Made by a program: the position numbers and the translations under genes. Positions 8,097 through 17,110 of a stretch of DNA of 64,000 nucleotides are shown here, one piece after another. Each line of letters starts with the position of its first letter. Positions within the stretch are counted from its first letter, which is position 1. Under the pieces are notes generated by a model. It did not search any database. It was not told the DNA's origin and worked only from the letters and a program-made list of their open reading frames with translations. This stretch comes from Sphingobium aromaticiconvertens (GTDB lineage Bacteria; Pseudomonadota; Alphaproteobacteria; Sphingomonadales; Sphingomonadaceae), in contig NZ_JBANRJ010000001.1 in NCBI RefSeq assembly GCF_037154075.1, forward strand, positions 4,087,501 through 4,151,500, written 5' to 3'.

Positions 8097-8681
8097 ATGC
8101 GTTCTTTCTTCCTTTTCACCGCAAGCGCTCTGGTTCTTGCCGGGTGCAATAGCGCCGACACATCCGATAATCAGGTCGGGGCGAATGCCATTTCCGCCAA
8201 TAGCGCGTCGGAAATGGCCGATCGGAACGTGATGGCCGACCCTGTCGCCACGCCGATCGATGCGTCTGGCTATCTTGCCAAAGCGGGTGCAGGCGACATG
8301 TTTGAAATCGAATCGTCCAAAGCCCTGCTAGAAAAGAGCAAGGACGCCAAGCTGCGCGACTTTGCGCAGATGATGGTGAAGGCTCATCAGCAATCGACAG
8401 CCAAGGTCAAGGCCGCGGCGGCTGAAGCCAGGTTCACCGTGGCACCGCCAAGCCTCGCCCCGGACCAGCAGATGATGCTCGACGAGATCAAGGCCGCCTC
8501 GGCCGATACGATCGATGCCGTCTATATCAAGGATCAGAAGATCGCACATGATGCCGCGCTCGCCTTGCATGAGAGCTATGCCAGCGCCGGCGATACGCCC
8601 GCGCTCAAGAAGGCAGCCGCGCAAATCGCACCTGTCGTCAAGGAGCATATCGCCCATCTCGCGGCGTTCCCGGCCAAGTAA
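8097..8681 (+). CDS. DUF4142 putative lipoprotein
   Basis: The 194-residue product begins with a signal peptide ending in a lipobox (LVLAGC, Cys at 17), so it is probably an envelope lipoprotein. The mature part has a DUF4142 ferritin-like helical domain: YLAKAGAGDMFEIESSKALLEKSKDAKLRDFAQMMVKAHQQS, later DAVYIKDQKIAHDAALALHESYA. The biochemical role of DUF4142 is unknown, and members occur in stress gene clusters. It lies 26 bases after the dehydrogenase with AGGAG upstream. Confidence 0.85.
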   Translation: MRSFFLFTASALVLAGCNSADTSDNQVGANAISANSASEMADRNVMADPVATPIDASGYLAKAGAGDMFEIESSKALLEKSKDAKLRDFAQMMVKAHQQSTAKVKAAAAEARFTVAPPSLAPDQQMMLDEIKAASADTIDAVYIKDQKIAHDAALALHESYASAGDTPALKKAAAQIAPVVKEHIAHLAAFPAK

Positions 8682-8694
8682 GGAGAGAGATATC

Positions 8695-9480
8695 ATGAGC
8701 AAATTCGCGCTCATCACCGGCGCTTCGACCGGCATAGGTTTCGAACTCGCGCATCTGGCGGCCAAGGATGGCTATGATCTGCTGGTCGTGGCGGACGAGC
8801 CGCTGATCGACGCATCGGCTGAGGATTTCAGACAATATGGTACGCAGGTGCAATCGGTCGAGACGGACCTTTCCACTCTGCGAGGCGTCGATCAACTGTT
8901 CGCCGCGACCGACGGTCGGCAGATTGATTTGCTCTGCGCCAATGCGGGCCGCGGCCTGGGCCATGGTTTTCTCGACCAGGATGTCGCCGACTGGCGGCGG
9001 GTGATCGATACGAATGTCACGGGTACGATCTACCTGCTGCAGAAAGTGCTGAAACAGATGGTCGCGCGCGACGATGGGAAGATACTCATCACCGGCTCGA
9101 TCGCCGGCTTCATCCCCGGCAGTTTCCAGGCGGTTTACAACGGCACCAAGGCGTTCATCGACAGTTTTGCCGATGCGATCCGCAACGAAATCAAGGAGAG
9201 TAAAGGCGTCACGGTCACGACCCTGATGCCAGGCCCCGTCGAAACGGAGTTTTTCGCGCGAGGAGATATGCTCGACACCAGCGTGGGCGCATCGGACAAC
9301 AAGAGCGATCCCAAGAACGTCGCCAAGGACGGTTGGGATGCCCTGATGGCCGGTCATGCGCACATTGTGTCGGGCTGGAAGAACAAGGTGCAGGCGGCGG
9401 TAGCCCATGTGACACCGGCAAGGGTTCTTGCCGAGCAGCACCGCAAGATGGCCGAACCCGGATCAGCAAAGGACCAATAG
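8695..9480 (+). CDS. Short-chain dehydrogenase/reductase
   Basis: The start is the ATG at 8695 behind AAGGAGAGAG. The longer frame from 8515 overlaps DUF4142 in another phase and is spurious. The 261-residue protein has the cofactor loop TGASTGIG (about 8-15), the NAG motif CANAGRG and catalytic Ser...YNGTK (Y153-x3-K). An acidic residue is expected to follow the second strand in NAD enzymes; here VVADEP suggests NAD rather than NADP, though this is weak. The substrate is unknown. Confidence 0.88.
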   Translation: MSKFALITGASTGIGFELAHLAAKDGYDLLVVADEPLIDASAEDFRQYGTQVQSVETDLSTLRGVDQLFAATDGRQIDLLCANAGRGLGHGFLDQDVADWRRVIDTNVTGTIYLLQKVLKQMVARDDGKILITGSIAGFIPGSFQAVYNGTKAFIDSFADAIRNEIKESKGVTVTTLMPGPVETEFFARGDMLDTSVGASDNKSDPKNVAKDGWDALMAGHAHIVSGWKNKVQAAVAHVTPARVLAEQHRKMAEPGSAKDQ

Positions 9481-9530
9481 GCAGAAGACGAGGCGGCGTT
9501 GGCTGCACCCTTTCATTATCGGGCGGGGCG

Positions 9531-9555
9531 AGAACGACATCTGTAGATAAGCGTT
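9531..9555 (+). promoter_or_regulatory. EcfG-like promoter before the DUF6766 gene
   Basis: AGAAC-N16-CGTT differs from the EcfG consensus by the first base of the -35 element. It ends 45 bases before the ATG at 9601. Confidence 0.35.
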
Positions 9556-9600
9556 CTTCTTCATGGCCGCTTCTCGAGGCTGATGAAGAGGAGAAAGCTC

Positions 9601-10002
9601 ATGAAGAAATATGCCTATGGCTGGATCACCGCCCTTTTCTTTCTTGTGTCGATCGTCGGGCACTGGATTTTCGGTTGGTATGCGTTCGTCGAGGACGCCC
9701 GCGAACATCATCAAGCCGCGCAGGTCGGCAGCTACCTCGTCGAAATGGGCCGGGATACGTTCGAGAACTGGCAGTCGGAATTCCTGCAGCTTATCTGGCA
9801 GGTCGTGGGACTCGCCTATTTCCTGTATATCGGCTCGCCGGCATCCAAGGAAAATGACGACCGGCTCGAGGCGAAGGTGGATGAGTTGATGAAACTTGTC
9901 GGCGGCGCGGAGGCCGAAAGGCTGATCGCAACAATTGATGATCGCTATCTTCGAACCCATGGCCACGCAAAGCCTCACGCCCATGATGTCGGGCATGAAT
10001 GA
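9601..10002 (+). CDS. DUF6766 small membrane protein
   Basis: I start at the ATG at 9601, which follows GAGGAG at good spacing, rather than at 9583. The 133-residue product has two membrane segments (about 7-25 and 60-78) flanking the diagnostic ENWQSEFLQL stretch of DUF6766, then a hydrophilic tail ending in a His-rich HGHAKPHAHDVGHE. The function is unknown. The His tail may bind metal, which is a guess. Confidence 0.8.
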   Translation: MKKYAYGWITALFFLVSIVGHWIFGWYAFVEDAREHHQAAQVGSYLVEMGRDTFENWQSEFLQLIWQVVGLAYFLYIGSPASKENDDRLEAKVDELMKLVGGAEAERLIATIDDRYLRTHGHAKPHAHDVGHE

Positions 10003-10111
10003 CAACTCGCCATTGGGCGTAAAACGGCCGAATTTTTGTTGCGAGTCGTTCGCTTGGAACAAGGAGTGGCTGCTGGATTTTCTGTCAGGAGCGAAGCAAC
10101 AGGAGGACGTT

Positions 10112-10624
10112 ATGGCGACCGATATATTCACCGACGCGATAGCATTGCTGAAAGCTGACCATCGCAAGGTCGAAGAGCTGTTCGAACAGTTCGAGGCGAC
10201 GAAGGCCGCAACGAAGAAGCAGCAGATCGCGCACCAGATCTGTACCGAACTTAAGATCCACACGTCGATCGAAGAGGAGATCTTCTATCCGGCGTTTCGC
10301 GGGAAAATCGAGGACGACACGCTGGACGAGGCCTATGTCGAGCATGATGGCGCCAAGGTGCTGATCAATGACATCGAAGCGGGTTCGGCTGAGGATGATT
10401 TCTACGCTGCCAAGGTCAAGGCGCTGTCCGAGGAGATCAAGCATCATGTCCATGAGGAGGAAATGCCGTCGGAGGGCATGTTCGCTCAATGTCGCAAGAC
10501 GGACGTCGATCTCGTCGCCCTGCGCGACCAGATGATGGCGCGCAAGGAAGAGTTGCTTGCGCTCGCCAAGACCTCCGGCCTGCCCGCGGCGAAGCTCAGC
10601 GTCGTAAACCTGATCGCTGCTTGA
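10112..10624 (+). CDS. Hemerythrin HHE-domain protein
   Basis: The start at 10112 follows AGGAGG exactly at the right spacing. The frame to 9935 overlaps the previous gene and has no ribosome site. The 170-residue product shows hemerythrin iron ligands: DHRKVEELFEQFE (16-28), KIHTSIEEEIFYPAF, EHDGAKVL and KHHVHEEEMPSEGMF. These make a di-iron four-helix bundle that may bind O2, NO or iron. It sits within a stress-gene series. Confidence 0.9.
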   Translation: MATDIFTDAIALLKADHRKVEELFEQFEATKAATKKQQIAHQICTELKIHTSIEEEIFYPAFRGKIEDDTLDEAYVEHDGAKVLINDIEAGSAEDDFYAAKVKALSEEIKHHVHEEEMPSEGMFAQCRKTDVDLVALRDQMMARKEELLALAKTSGLPAAKLSVVNLIAA

Positions 10625-10629
10625 CGCAG

Positions 10630-10664
10630 ACATGTCCGGCCGCCTTTCTGACGGTCGGACATGT
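10630..10664. terminator. Inverted repeat after the hemerythrin gene
   Basis: ACATGTCCG (10630-10638) pairs with CGGACATGT (10656-10664). The stem extends inward by CCG/CGG past one mismatch. There is no T-run, so it may be a weak terminator or an mRNA-stabilising hairpin. Confidence 0.4.
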
Positions 10665-10753
10665 ATCGCTAATCGATCGATCTCGATGAGGGCGGGGCCG
10701 ACCGCTTTAAATCTGTCGCGCAACGCGCGTAAAGCCAAGAAGATGGAAAGAGC

Positions 10754-11278
10754 GTGTCAGACGGACCGGCGGAAACATTGTCGCCTGCCTTGCCGACCGC
10801 GGTTGAGGAGGCGACAGCACAGCTTCTTCATGCATGTTGCGATGCGCGGTTAAAGATCGCGACCGCTGAAAGCTGCACCGGCGGATTACTGGCTTCGCTG
10901 CTCACCGACGTGGAGGGCGCGAGCCACGCTTTCGAGCGCGGCTTCGTCGTTTATAGTGAGGAATCCAAATGCGAACTGCTCGGCATCGCCAGGGATCAAA
11001 TTGATGCCTGCGGCGCGGTCAGCCGCGATGTCGCCATCGCCATGGCACAGGGCGCTGTCGACCGATCGACAGCGGACATCGCGCTCGCGATCACCGGTTA
11101 TGCCGGACCCACTGCAGACGGCGGCGAAGAAGGTCTCGTCCATTTTGCCTGCGCCCGCAAACATCGCGGCACGGCGAACAGAGTCGCGCATTTTGGCCCG
11201 ATCGGACGGGGACCGACAAGAATCGAAGCCATAAAAATAGCCTTGGAGATGATGCTGGACGCTGTGCGTGCCGCCTGA
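10754..11278 (+). CDS. pncC: CinA-family nicotinamide-nucleotide amidohydrolase domain protein
   Basis: The 174-residue product with a GTG start (GGAAAG upstream) is a stand-alone CinA C-terminal domain: the motif ATAESCTGGLLASLLTDVEGAS (about 36) and later ALAITGYAGPTADGGEEGLVHFA. PncC enzymes deamidate nicotinamide mononucleotide to nicotinate mononucleotide in NAD salvage. It overlaps nadE by 11 bases, so the two genes form an NAD-recycling pair. Confidence 0.85.
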   Translation: MSDGPAETLSPALPTAVEEATAQLLHACCDARLKIATAESCTGGLLASLLTDVEGASHAFERGFVVYSEESKCELLGIARDQIDACGAVSRDVAIAMAQGAVDRSTADIALAITGYAGPTADGGEEGLVHFACARKHRGTANRVAHFGPIGRGPTRIEAIKIALEMMLDAVRAA

Positions 11279-13328
11279 TCGCTTCGCCTCGATCACGGGC
11301 CACGGACTGATCCGCATCGCGGCGGCGACCCCGATCGCGAGCGTTGGCGACGTGGGTGCCAATGCCGGGACCATCCTGGACCTGGCGCGTAAAGCAGCAG
11401 CAGCGGGCGCCGACATCGTCCTGTTCCCGGAACTCTGTCTCTCCTCCTATGCGATCGATGACCTCCATCTTCAGGAGGCGCTGCTGGGCCGCGTGGAAAC
11501 AGAGACTGGCAAGCTGATCGAGGCAAGCGGGGATCTGCCCGTCCTGCTCCTCGGCGCGCCGGTCCGGCGAGCGGGACGCCTCTATAATGCGGCGCTGGTC
11601 ATTGCCCAGGGTAAGCTGCTCGGGGTCGTGCCCAAAAGCTATCTTCCCAACTATCGCGAATATTATGAGAAGCGCTGGTTCGCCTCCGGTGCCGGTCTGA
11701 CCGGTCTGGAAATCGCCCTCGCCGGTCATCAGGCGCCGTTCGGCACGGACCTGATCTTTGCGGCGCAGAAGCATTCGGGCTTCAGTTTTCATGTCGAGAT
11801 TTGTGAAGACTATTGGTCGCCGCTGCCCCCCTCGACCTTCGGCGCGCTGGCGGGCGCGCTGATTCTTTGCAATCTTTCAGCGTCCAACATCACCATCGGC
11901 AAATCGCGCGACCGGCATTTGCTGTCGGCGTCACAATCGGCGCGGTGCCTGGCCGCCTATGCCTATTCCGCCGCCGGCCCTGGAGAAAGCACCACGGACC
12001 TTGCCTGGGACGGGCAGGCGATGGTGCACGAACTGGGTGCGCTGCTGGCGGAATCGACGCGCTTTGGCGATGATCCTGAGCTGACCCTCGCCGACATTGA
12101 TGTCCAGCGCCTGCGGCTCGAACGGATGCGCAACGGGACGTTCAACGATACGGCCTCAGCCTGCGGCCATCCCGAACAGCGGTTCCGCCACATCCGCTTT
12201 CCCTGGGTCGTGCAAGGGGACCGTTCAGGCCTGTACCGCCCGCAGCGGCGCTTTCCCTTCGTACCCGCCGATGCGACGGCGCTGGATGCCGATTGTTACG
12301 AAGCCTTCAATATTCAGGTGGAGGGTCTGGTCACACGGTTCCGGGCTACGGCGGGCCAGCATCTGATCATCGGCGTCTCGGGCGGGCTTGATTCCACGCA
12401 TGCACTGATCGTTGCGGCCAAGGCATGCGACCGGCTCGGCCTCCCGCGCTCGACGATCCTGGGCTACACCCTGCCGGGCTTTGCGACCGGGGAGCAGACC
12501 AGGTCGAACGCCTGGGCGCTGATGGATGCGCTGGGCATAACCGGCGAGGAAATCGATATCCGTCCGGCGGCGCGCCAGATGCTCGCCGATATGAAACATC
12601 CCTTCGCGGTCGGTGAGCCGGTGTATGACATCACCTTCGAGAATGTGCAGGCGGGTCTGCGCACCGACTATCTGTTCCGGCTCGCCAACCACCGTGGCGG
12701 ATTCGTCGTCGGCACCGGCGACCTATCCGAACTGGCGCTGGGCTGGTGCACCTATGGCGTGGGCGACCAGATGAGCCATTATGCGGTCAATAGCGGGGTT
12801 CCCAAAACGCTCATCCAATATTTGATCCGCTGGTGCATTTCTAACGGGCAGTTCGATGCCGCGACGGACGCGATTCTGACCGCGATTCTCGGCACCGAAA
12901 TCTCTCCCGAGCTTGTCCCGGCCGATGCGAGCGGCGCACTTCAGAGCACGGAAAGCAAGGTGGGGCCTTATGCCCTCAACGATTTCTTTCTGCACCACAT
13001 CGCGCGCGCTGGACTGCCACCCTCCAAAGTCGCATTTTTGGCCTGGCACGCGTGGCGCGACGCCAATGCCGGGGAATGGCCGCCCGGTTATCCCGACAGC
13101 GCCAAGATCTCCTATGATCTCTCGACGATCCGGCATTGGCTCGAAAACTTCCTGTTCCGTTTTTTCACGATCAGCCAATTCAAGCGATCCGCGATCCCCA
13201 ACGGCCCAAAGCTTTCCTCCGGCGGCGCATTGTCGCCCCGCGGCGACTGGCGCGCCCCGTCCGATGGCACGGCGACAGTCTGGCTCGACGAACTGGCGGC
13301 AGCTTGGATGCCTGCCGACAGGCGTTAG
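11268..13328 (+). CDS. nadE: Glutamine-dependent NAD(+) synthetase
   Basis: The 686-residue two-domain enzyme has an N-terminal nitrilase-type glutaminase with its Glu-Lys-Cys triad visible in LFPELCLSSY, VVPKSYLPNY and FHVEICEDYW. A C-terminal synthetase follows with the ATP-pyrophosphatase loop IIGVSGGLDSTHALIV (about 365) and GTGDLSELALGWCTYG. It amidates nicotinate adenine dinucleotide to NAD. The length fits the long NadE type. The GTG start lies within the end of the CinA gene. Confidence 0.94.
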   Translation: MPPDRFASITGHGLIRIAAATPIASVGDVGANAGTILDLARKAAAAGADIVLFPELCLSSYAIDDLHLQEALLGRVETETGKLIEASGDLPVLLLGAPVRRAGRLYNAALVIAQGKLLGVVPKSYLPNYREYYEKRWFASGAGLTGLEIALAGHQAPFGTDLIFAAQKHSGFSFHVEICEDYWSPLPPSTFGALAGALILCNLSASNITIGKSRDRHLLSASQSARCLAAYAYSAAGPGESTTDLAWDGQAMVHELGALLAESTRFGDDPELTLADIDVQRLRLERMRNGTFNDTASACGHPEQRFRHIRFPWVVQGDRSGLYRPQRRFPFVPADATALDADCYEAFNIQVEGLVTRFRATAGQHLIIGVSGGLDSTHALIVAAKACDRLGLPRSTILGYTLPGFATGEQTRSNAWALMDALGITGEEIDIRPAARQMLADMKHPFAVGEPVYDITFENVQAGLRTDYLFRLANHRGGFVVGTGDLSELALGWCTYGVGDQMSHYAVNSGVPKTLIQYLIRWCISNGQFDAATDAILTAILGTEISPELVPADASGALQSTESKVGPYALNDFFLHHIARAGLPPSKVAFLAWHAWRDANAGEWPPGYPDSAKISYDLSTIRHWLENFLFRFFTISQFKRSAIPNGPKLSSGGALSPRGDWRAPSDGTATVWLDELAAAWMPADRR

Positions 13329-13379
13329 ACAAAGTGACTTACCCAAGTTAATTTGCCCCGCATTTCAGCCTTTTCAGGC

Positions 13380-13404
13380 GGAACGGCCCGCGCCACAATT
13401 AGTT
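13380..13404 (+). promoter_or_regulatory. EcfG-like promoter before the methyltransferase operon
   Basis: GGAAC-N16-aGTT matches the EcfG consensus except one base of the -10 element. It ends 39 bases before the ATG at 13444 and could drive the run of small genes to 15661. Confidence 0.5.
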
Positions 13405-13443
13405 TTGATCTCATCGTGAATTCCAGTCAGCAAGGAAGAACCG

Positions 13444-14091
13444 ATGGGCGACACGCTTGCCGATCAGTTTAAAATCATGGCCGTTTCCGCTGTGCCCGGC
13501 AGCGATGCCGGCCAGCACGGGCCATCGCTTGCCCTAACGGCGAAGACATTCTTCGCGCATCCAACGATGGTGGGTTCCGCCTTTCCGGCGAGCCGCTGGC
13601 TCGTGCGCCGAATGCTGGAGCCGATCGATTGGACGGGAATGAAGCTGTTCGTCGAATTCGGACCCGGCACGGGCGCGTTCACCCGCGCCGTGCTGTCTCG
13701 TCTGCCTGCTGCCGACGCTGCGTTGCTGGCACTGGATACCAGTCCGGCCTTCGTCGATCATTTGACAACCTCCATAGACGATCGACGGTTGCATGCCGTC
13801 TGCGCACCTGCGGCGGATGTTACTGCCATCCTGCGAGAGCGCGGCCTGCCGCCTGCCGACTGCATACTCTCCGGCCTGCCTTTTTCGACTTTGGAGCCAG
13901 CCGAAGCCGACCGGACGATGCGGACCAGTCGCGCCATCCTCGCGCCCCACGGCATATTCTGCGCTTACCAGATGCGCCGCGCCATCGAGCCGCTGCTGAA
14001 GATCAATTTTGGCGCAGTCCATGCGGCCTATGAGTGGCGCAACATTCCGCCCTGTCATCTCTACTGGACTGACGCGAACCCCGATAGCTGA
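13444..14091 (+). CDS. Class I SAM methyltransferase, PmtA-like
   Basis: The 215-residue product has an N-terminal ALTAKTFFAHPTMVGSAFPASRWLVRRM segment, a SAM loop VEFGPGTGAFTRAVL (about 70-84), an acidic residue ALDTSPAF, and SGLPFSTLEP at the active-site loop. These match the phospholipid N-methyltransferase (PmtA) group and rRNA adenine dimethylase-like relatives. A role in membrane lipid methylation is likely but not proven. The gene is preceded by AGGAAG and an EcfG-like promoter. Confidence 0.75.
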   Translation: MGDTLADQFKIMAVSAVPGSDAGQHGPSLALTAKTFFAHPTMVGSAFPASRWLVRRMLEPIDWTGMKLFVEFGPGTGAFTRAVLSRLPAADAALLALDTSPAFVDHLTTSIDDRRLHAVCAPAADVTAILRERGLPPADCILSGLPFSTLEPAEADRTMRTSRAILAPHGIFCAYQMRRAIEPLLKINFGAVHAAYEWRNIPPCHLYWTDANPDS

Positions 14092-14106
14092 ACTCAGGAG
14101 ATCATT

Positions 14107-14322
14107 ATGACCGAGCAAACACGCGCGCCCTCAAAGCCTTCGGCCCTGTCGATAGACGATAGTCCCCGGCGCGGACCGCTAGGTGACGTCCTGCCGGATG
14201 AGAATGACCCGGACCCCCGCACAGGCGGTGGCCAGCCTTCCGAGGAGGTAGAGGATCGGCCCGTGGTCGGGACAGTGAAGCCGGAGGATTATCCGGAGGA
14301 TCAACGCGCCAAGGGCGCATGA
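14107..14322 (+). CDS. Small disordered hydrophilic protein, 71 aa
   Basis: The ATG follows CAGGAG by the usual spacing, 15 bases after the methyltransferase. The product is rich in Pro, Asp, Glu and Arg, with no hydrophobic core or known domain. Its PEDYPEDQRAKGA tail resembles short proteins annotated only as hypothetical in sphingomonads. A role as a stress hydrophilin is speculation from composition and context. Confidence 0.6.
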   Translation: MTEQTRAPSKPSALSIDDSPRRGPLGDVLPDENDPDPRTGGGQPSEEVEDRPVVGTVKPEDYPEDQRAKGA

Positions 14323-14337
14323 AAACGGGAGAAAGCC

Positions 14338-14682
14338 ATGGAAGATCAGTCTCGCAGTGAACGATCGGTTCCGTCGGAGAAGACGCGCGACCCGAATATT
14401 TCGACGGAGAATCAGCCCCAGGGTGCGGCCCGACGACCCAGCGACACGCTCGATCGTGAGCCTGCACGCGATCCTGTGAGCGGCGGCGCCATATCGTCGG
14501 ACTATGATCCTGAAAGCATGACGAGGCGCGGTGAGCAGGATGACACTCGTGCGGGTCGCGAACTGAACGAGGAGAAAGGCGATAATGGTGGTGACGATGA
14601 TCGGGCTGAACGCGACCCTGCGTCGGACCATAATCCATTAGCCCCGCCCATCAACATCGAACCGGGCAGTTTAGCCAAGTAG
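14338..14682 (+). CDS. Disordered highly charged protein, 114 aa
   Basis: The ATG is preceded by GGGAGAAAG and sits 15 bases after the previous gene. The 114-residue product is low in hydrophobic residues and repeats Arg-Asp/Glu-rich patterns such as DTLDREPARDPVSG and GDNGGDDDRAERDP. No family is recognised. Codon use and position inside a stress operon support a real gene. Confidence 0.55.
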   Translation: MEDQSRSERSVPSEKTRDPNISTENQPQGAARRPSDTLDREPARDPVSGGAISSDYDPESMTRRGEQDDTRAGRELNEEKGDNGGDDDRAERDPASDHNPLAPPINIEPGSLAK

Positions 14683-14692
14683 GAGAGATACC

Positions 14693-14989
14693 ATGGCAAA
14701 GCGCAAATGGTCGCAGGATGTAACCGACCACAGCGATGCGCTCGACCTTGACGAAGGCGTGTTCAAACAGGACGATCCAAAGGCCATTGCCCTGTCGTTG
14801 AAGCGTTCCGCCGAACATAGCCATCGTCGCAAGGGTACGCTGCTGCAATCGGCGATGGGCATGCTGACTTTCTACATCAATCGGGCGGGGGACAATCTCA
14901 GCGCCACACGACGGCAAGTGCTGGAAAAATCCAAGGACGAGCTGCGCGCGGCATTCAGCAAGAAGGAGAAACGCCATGCCTCGCGGTGA
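14693..14989 (+). CDS. DUF3175 protein
   Basis: The 98-residue product matches DUF3175 throughout: RKWSQDVTDHSDALDLDEGVF, KDPKAIALSLKRSAE-like helix, then SAMGMLTFYINRAGDNLSATRRQVLE. The function is unknown. It is a small basic protein common in alphaproteobacterial stress clusters. GGAGAG precedes the start. It overlaps the next gene by 14 bases. Confidence 0.85.
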   Translation: MAKRKWSQDVTDHSDALDLDEGVFKQDDPKAIALSLKRSAEHSHRRKGTLLQSAMGMLTFYINRAGDNLSATRRQVLEKSKDELRAAFSKKEKRHASR

Positions 14990-15272
14990 CAAATCCAGCT
15001 ATACCGACAAGCAAAAGCGGAAGGCCGAGCATATCGAGGAAGGCTATGAGGATCGCGGCGTGCCCAAGGACGAAGCCGAACGCCGCGCTTGGGCGACTGT
15101 GAACAAGGAATCGGGCGGCGGCAAGAAATCCGGATCGGGACGGGGCAAGGCGGAAAACCATGCTTCCTCGCGCAAGGGAGGCCGGATCGGTGGCTCCAGC
15201 CAGAGCCACCAGAAGCGCTCGGCCGCCGCGAAGAAAGGCTGGGAGACGAGGCGCAAGCAGGCGCATAACTGA
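14976..15272 (+). CDS. Small basic KGG/plasmid-stabilisation-like protein
   Basis: The 98-residue Lys-, Arg-, Gly- and Ser-rich product has an N-terminal helix YTDKQKRKAEHIEEGYEDRG and VPKDEAERRAWATVNKESGG, followed by a basic low-complexity tail with GGRIGGSSQSHQKRSAAAKKGWETR. Relatives are often named plasmid stabilisation proteins, without firm function. It may bind nucleic acid because of its charge. The stop overlaps the next start (TGATG). Confidence 0.7.
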   Translation: MPRGDKSSYTDKQKRKAEHIEEGYEDRGVPKDEAERRAWATVNKESGGGKKSGSGRGKAENHASSRKGGRIGGSSQSHQKRSAAAKKGWETRRKQAHN

Positions 15273-15661
15273 TGTCGATCCACGCCATGATCGCGCTTCA
15301 CCCGGACGTTGGTAGCGATTTCAATGAGTTGCTGGCAACCGCCGCGCAGCGTGCCATGTGTTGCACGGCGCTGTGCACCTCTTGTGCGGACGCCTGCGTT
15401 GCCGAGAATATGGATATGCGCCAATGCGTCCGGTCCTGCCTGGACTGTGCAGACATCTGCACGGCTGCCGGACGCCTCGCGGTGCGCCGGACCGGGCAGA
15501 ATATCGAAGCGCTTCGACTGATGCTGGAGAGTTGCGCGCGCGTCTGTGAGCTTTGCGCCGAGGAATGTTCGCGGCATGACCATGGGCATTGTGAGCTTTG
15601 CGCGGAAATGTGCCGCGAATGCGCGAAAGATTGCCGTGCGGCGCTAACGACCGTGCAATGA
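15272..15661 (+). CDS. Cys-rich four-helix copper-storage (Csp/DUF326-like) protein
   Basis: The 129-residue product contains 18 cysteines in C-x2/3-C steps along predicted helices: MCCTALCTSCADAC, RQCVRSCLDCADIC, ESCARVCELCAEEC and HCELCAEMCRECAKDC. That is the layout of four-helix-bundle Csp proteins, whose inward cysteines bind many Cu(I) ions. There is no signal peptide, so it should be a cytosolic Csp3-type form. It is the last gene of the run, and its start overlaps the preceding stop. Confidence 0.85.
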   Translation: MSIHAMIALHPDVGSDFNELLATAAQRAMCCTALCTSCADACVAENMDMRQCVRSCLDCADICTAAGRLAVRRTGQNIEALRLMLESCARVCELCAEECSRHDHGHCELCAEMCRECAKDCRAALTTVQ

Positions 15662-16327
15662 GGAGCGCATCAACATGTCGGTCAGGGGTGGAACCCTGCG
15701 CGACATGCGGCATGCGTGAGACCGTTCGTTGGGCCAGTCGCGTCTTGACCAGTCAGCTCTGGTTGAGGTGCAGATATCGCTCGTTGAAGTCCGCCAACGC
15801 CCGCAGCCCCTTCCAGTCGGCGACCTGCATCCGGCGCCTGTCACGATTTATCAGACCTTGCTTCTGCAACATCTTGAGCACGCGATTGACGTGTACGCTG
15901 GTCAGGCCAAGGGCATCACCAATCTGCTCCTGGGTCATCGGCATCTCGTAGTCGCCGGCGGCCGGCGTGTCAGTGTCCGTCAGCCGCACAGCAATTTCGC
16001 AGAGCAGATGCGCAAGCCGTTCCGTCGCCGAGCGGCGGCCCACATTGAGCAGCCATTCTCGTCCGATCGATGCCTCGATCAGCGTCGCCACCCAGAAGGC
16101 CTTGCCGACTGCTGGGCGCTTGAACGCCAGTTCCTGCATGGCCGGCAGCGATACTTCCGCAACGACGCCGGATGTCAGCGCCTGAACGTTATGATCGGAT
16201 TCGGTCAAGAACAGATTCTGAAGGTCCAGAAAATCGCCGGACATGTTGATTGCCGTTGAGAAGTGACCCGGGGTTTTCATCGAGAAGTGACCCACCTTGC
16301 GATTATGTTTCGGATGTCACCGTTGGG

Positions 16328-17110
16328 TCAAGATGAGGTTTTCTCCTTTCGCGCTGTGGGCTGCTGAGCAGAGCTGTTTTTGAACCGGAAGCTGTCGTTG
16401 CCGGTTTCAAGGATGTGGCAGTGATGGGTCAGCCGATCGAGCAGCGCTGTGGTCATCTTGGCATCACCGAACACGGTGGCCCATTCACTGAAGCTGAGGT
16501 TGGTGGTGATGATGACGCTGGTGCGCTCGTAAAGTTTGCTGAGCAGATGGAACAGCAATGCACCGCCTGAGGCGCTGAACGGCAGATAGCCGAGCTCATC
16601 GAGGATCACGAGATCGGCGTGGGCGAGCCTTCCGGCGACCTGGCCTGCCTTGCCCTGGGCCTTCTCCTGTTCGAGCGCATTAACCAACTCGACGGTGGAG
16701 AAGAACCGCACCCGTTTTCGATGATGCTCGATGGCCTGAACGCCCAGCGCTGTCGCGATGTGGGTCTTGCCGGTGCCGGGGCCGCCGACCAGCACGATGT
16801 TGTCGGCAACGTCGATAAACTCACAGCGGTGAAGCTGGCGCACCAGCGCTTCGTTGATCTCACTGCTGGCGAAGTCGAAGCCTGCCAGGTCGCGATAGGC
16901 CGGGAACCGCGCAGCCTTGAGTTGATAGGATACCGATCGCACCTCTCGTTCAGCAGTCTCCGCCTTCAGGAGCTGGGACAGGATCGGGATGGCGGCATCG
17001 AACGCCGGTGCACCCTGTTCCATGAGATCGGTAACGGCCTGCGCCATGCCGTGCATCTTGAGGCTGCGCAGCATGACGATAATAGCGCCGCTGGCGGGAT
17101 CATGACGCAT
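16328..17110 (-). CDS. istB: IstB ATPase helper of transposition
   Basis: The AAA+ protein has a Walker A loop [11 protein letters not shown], Walker [13 protein letters not shown] and sensor region [13 protein letters not shown]. It assembles on target DNA and activates the transposase. I start at MRHDPASG (17110), inside the last codons of istA, which is the usual istA/istB overlap. The upstream extension to 17149 lies wholly inside istA. Confidence 0.93.
   Translation of the reverse strand: MRHDPASGAIIVMLRSLKMHGMAQAVTDLMEQGAPAFDAAIPILSQLLKAETAEREVRSVSYQLKAARFPAYRDLAGFDFASSEINEALVRQLHRCEFIDVADNIVLVGGPGTGKTHIATALGVQAIEHHRKRVRFFSTVELVNALEQEKAQGKAGQVAGRLAHADLVILDELGYLPFSASGGALLFHLLSKLYERTSVIITTNLSFSEWATVFGDAKMTTALLDRLTHHCHILETGNDSFRFKNSSAQQPTARKEKTSS

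Noticed and set aside
10053..10080. EcfG promoter before the hemerythrin gene
   Set aside because: GGAAC is present but no GTT lies at 16-17 bases, so the -10 element is missing.
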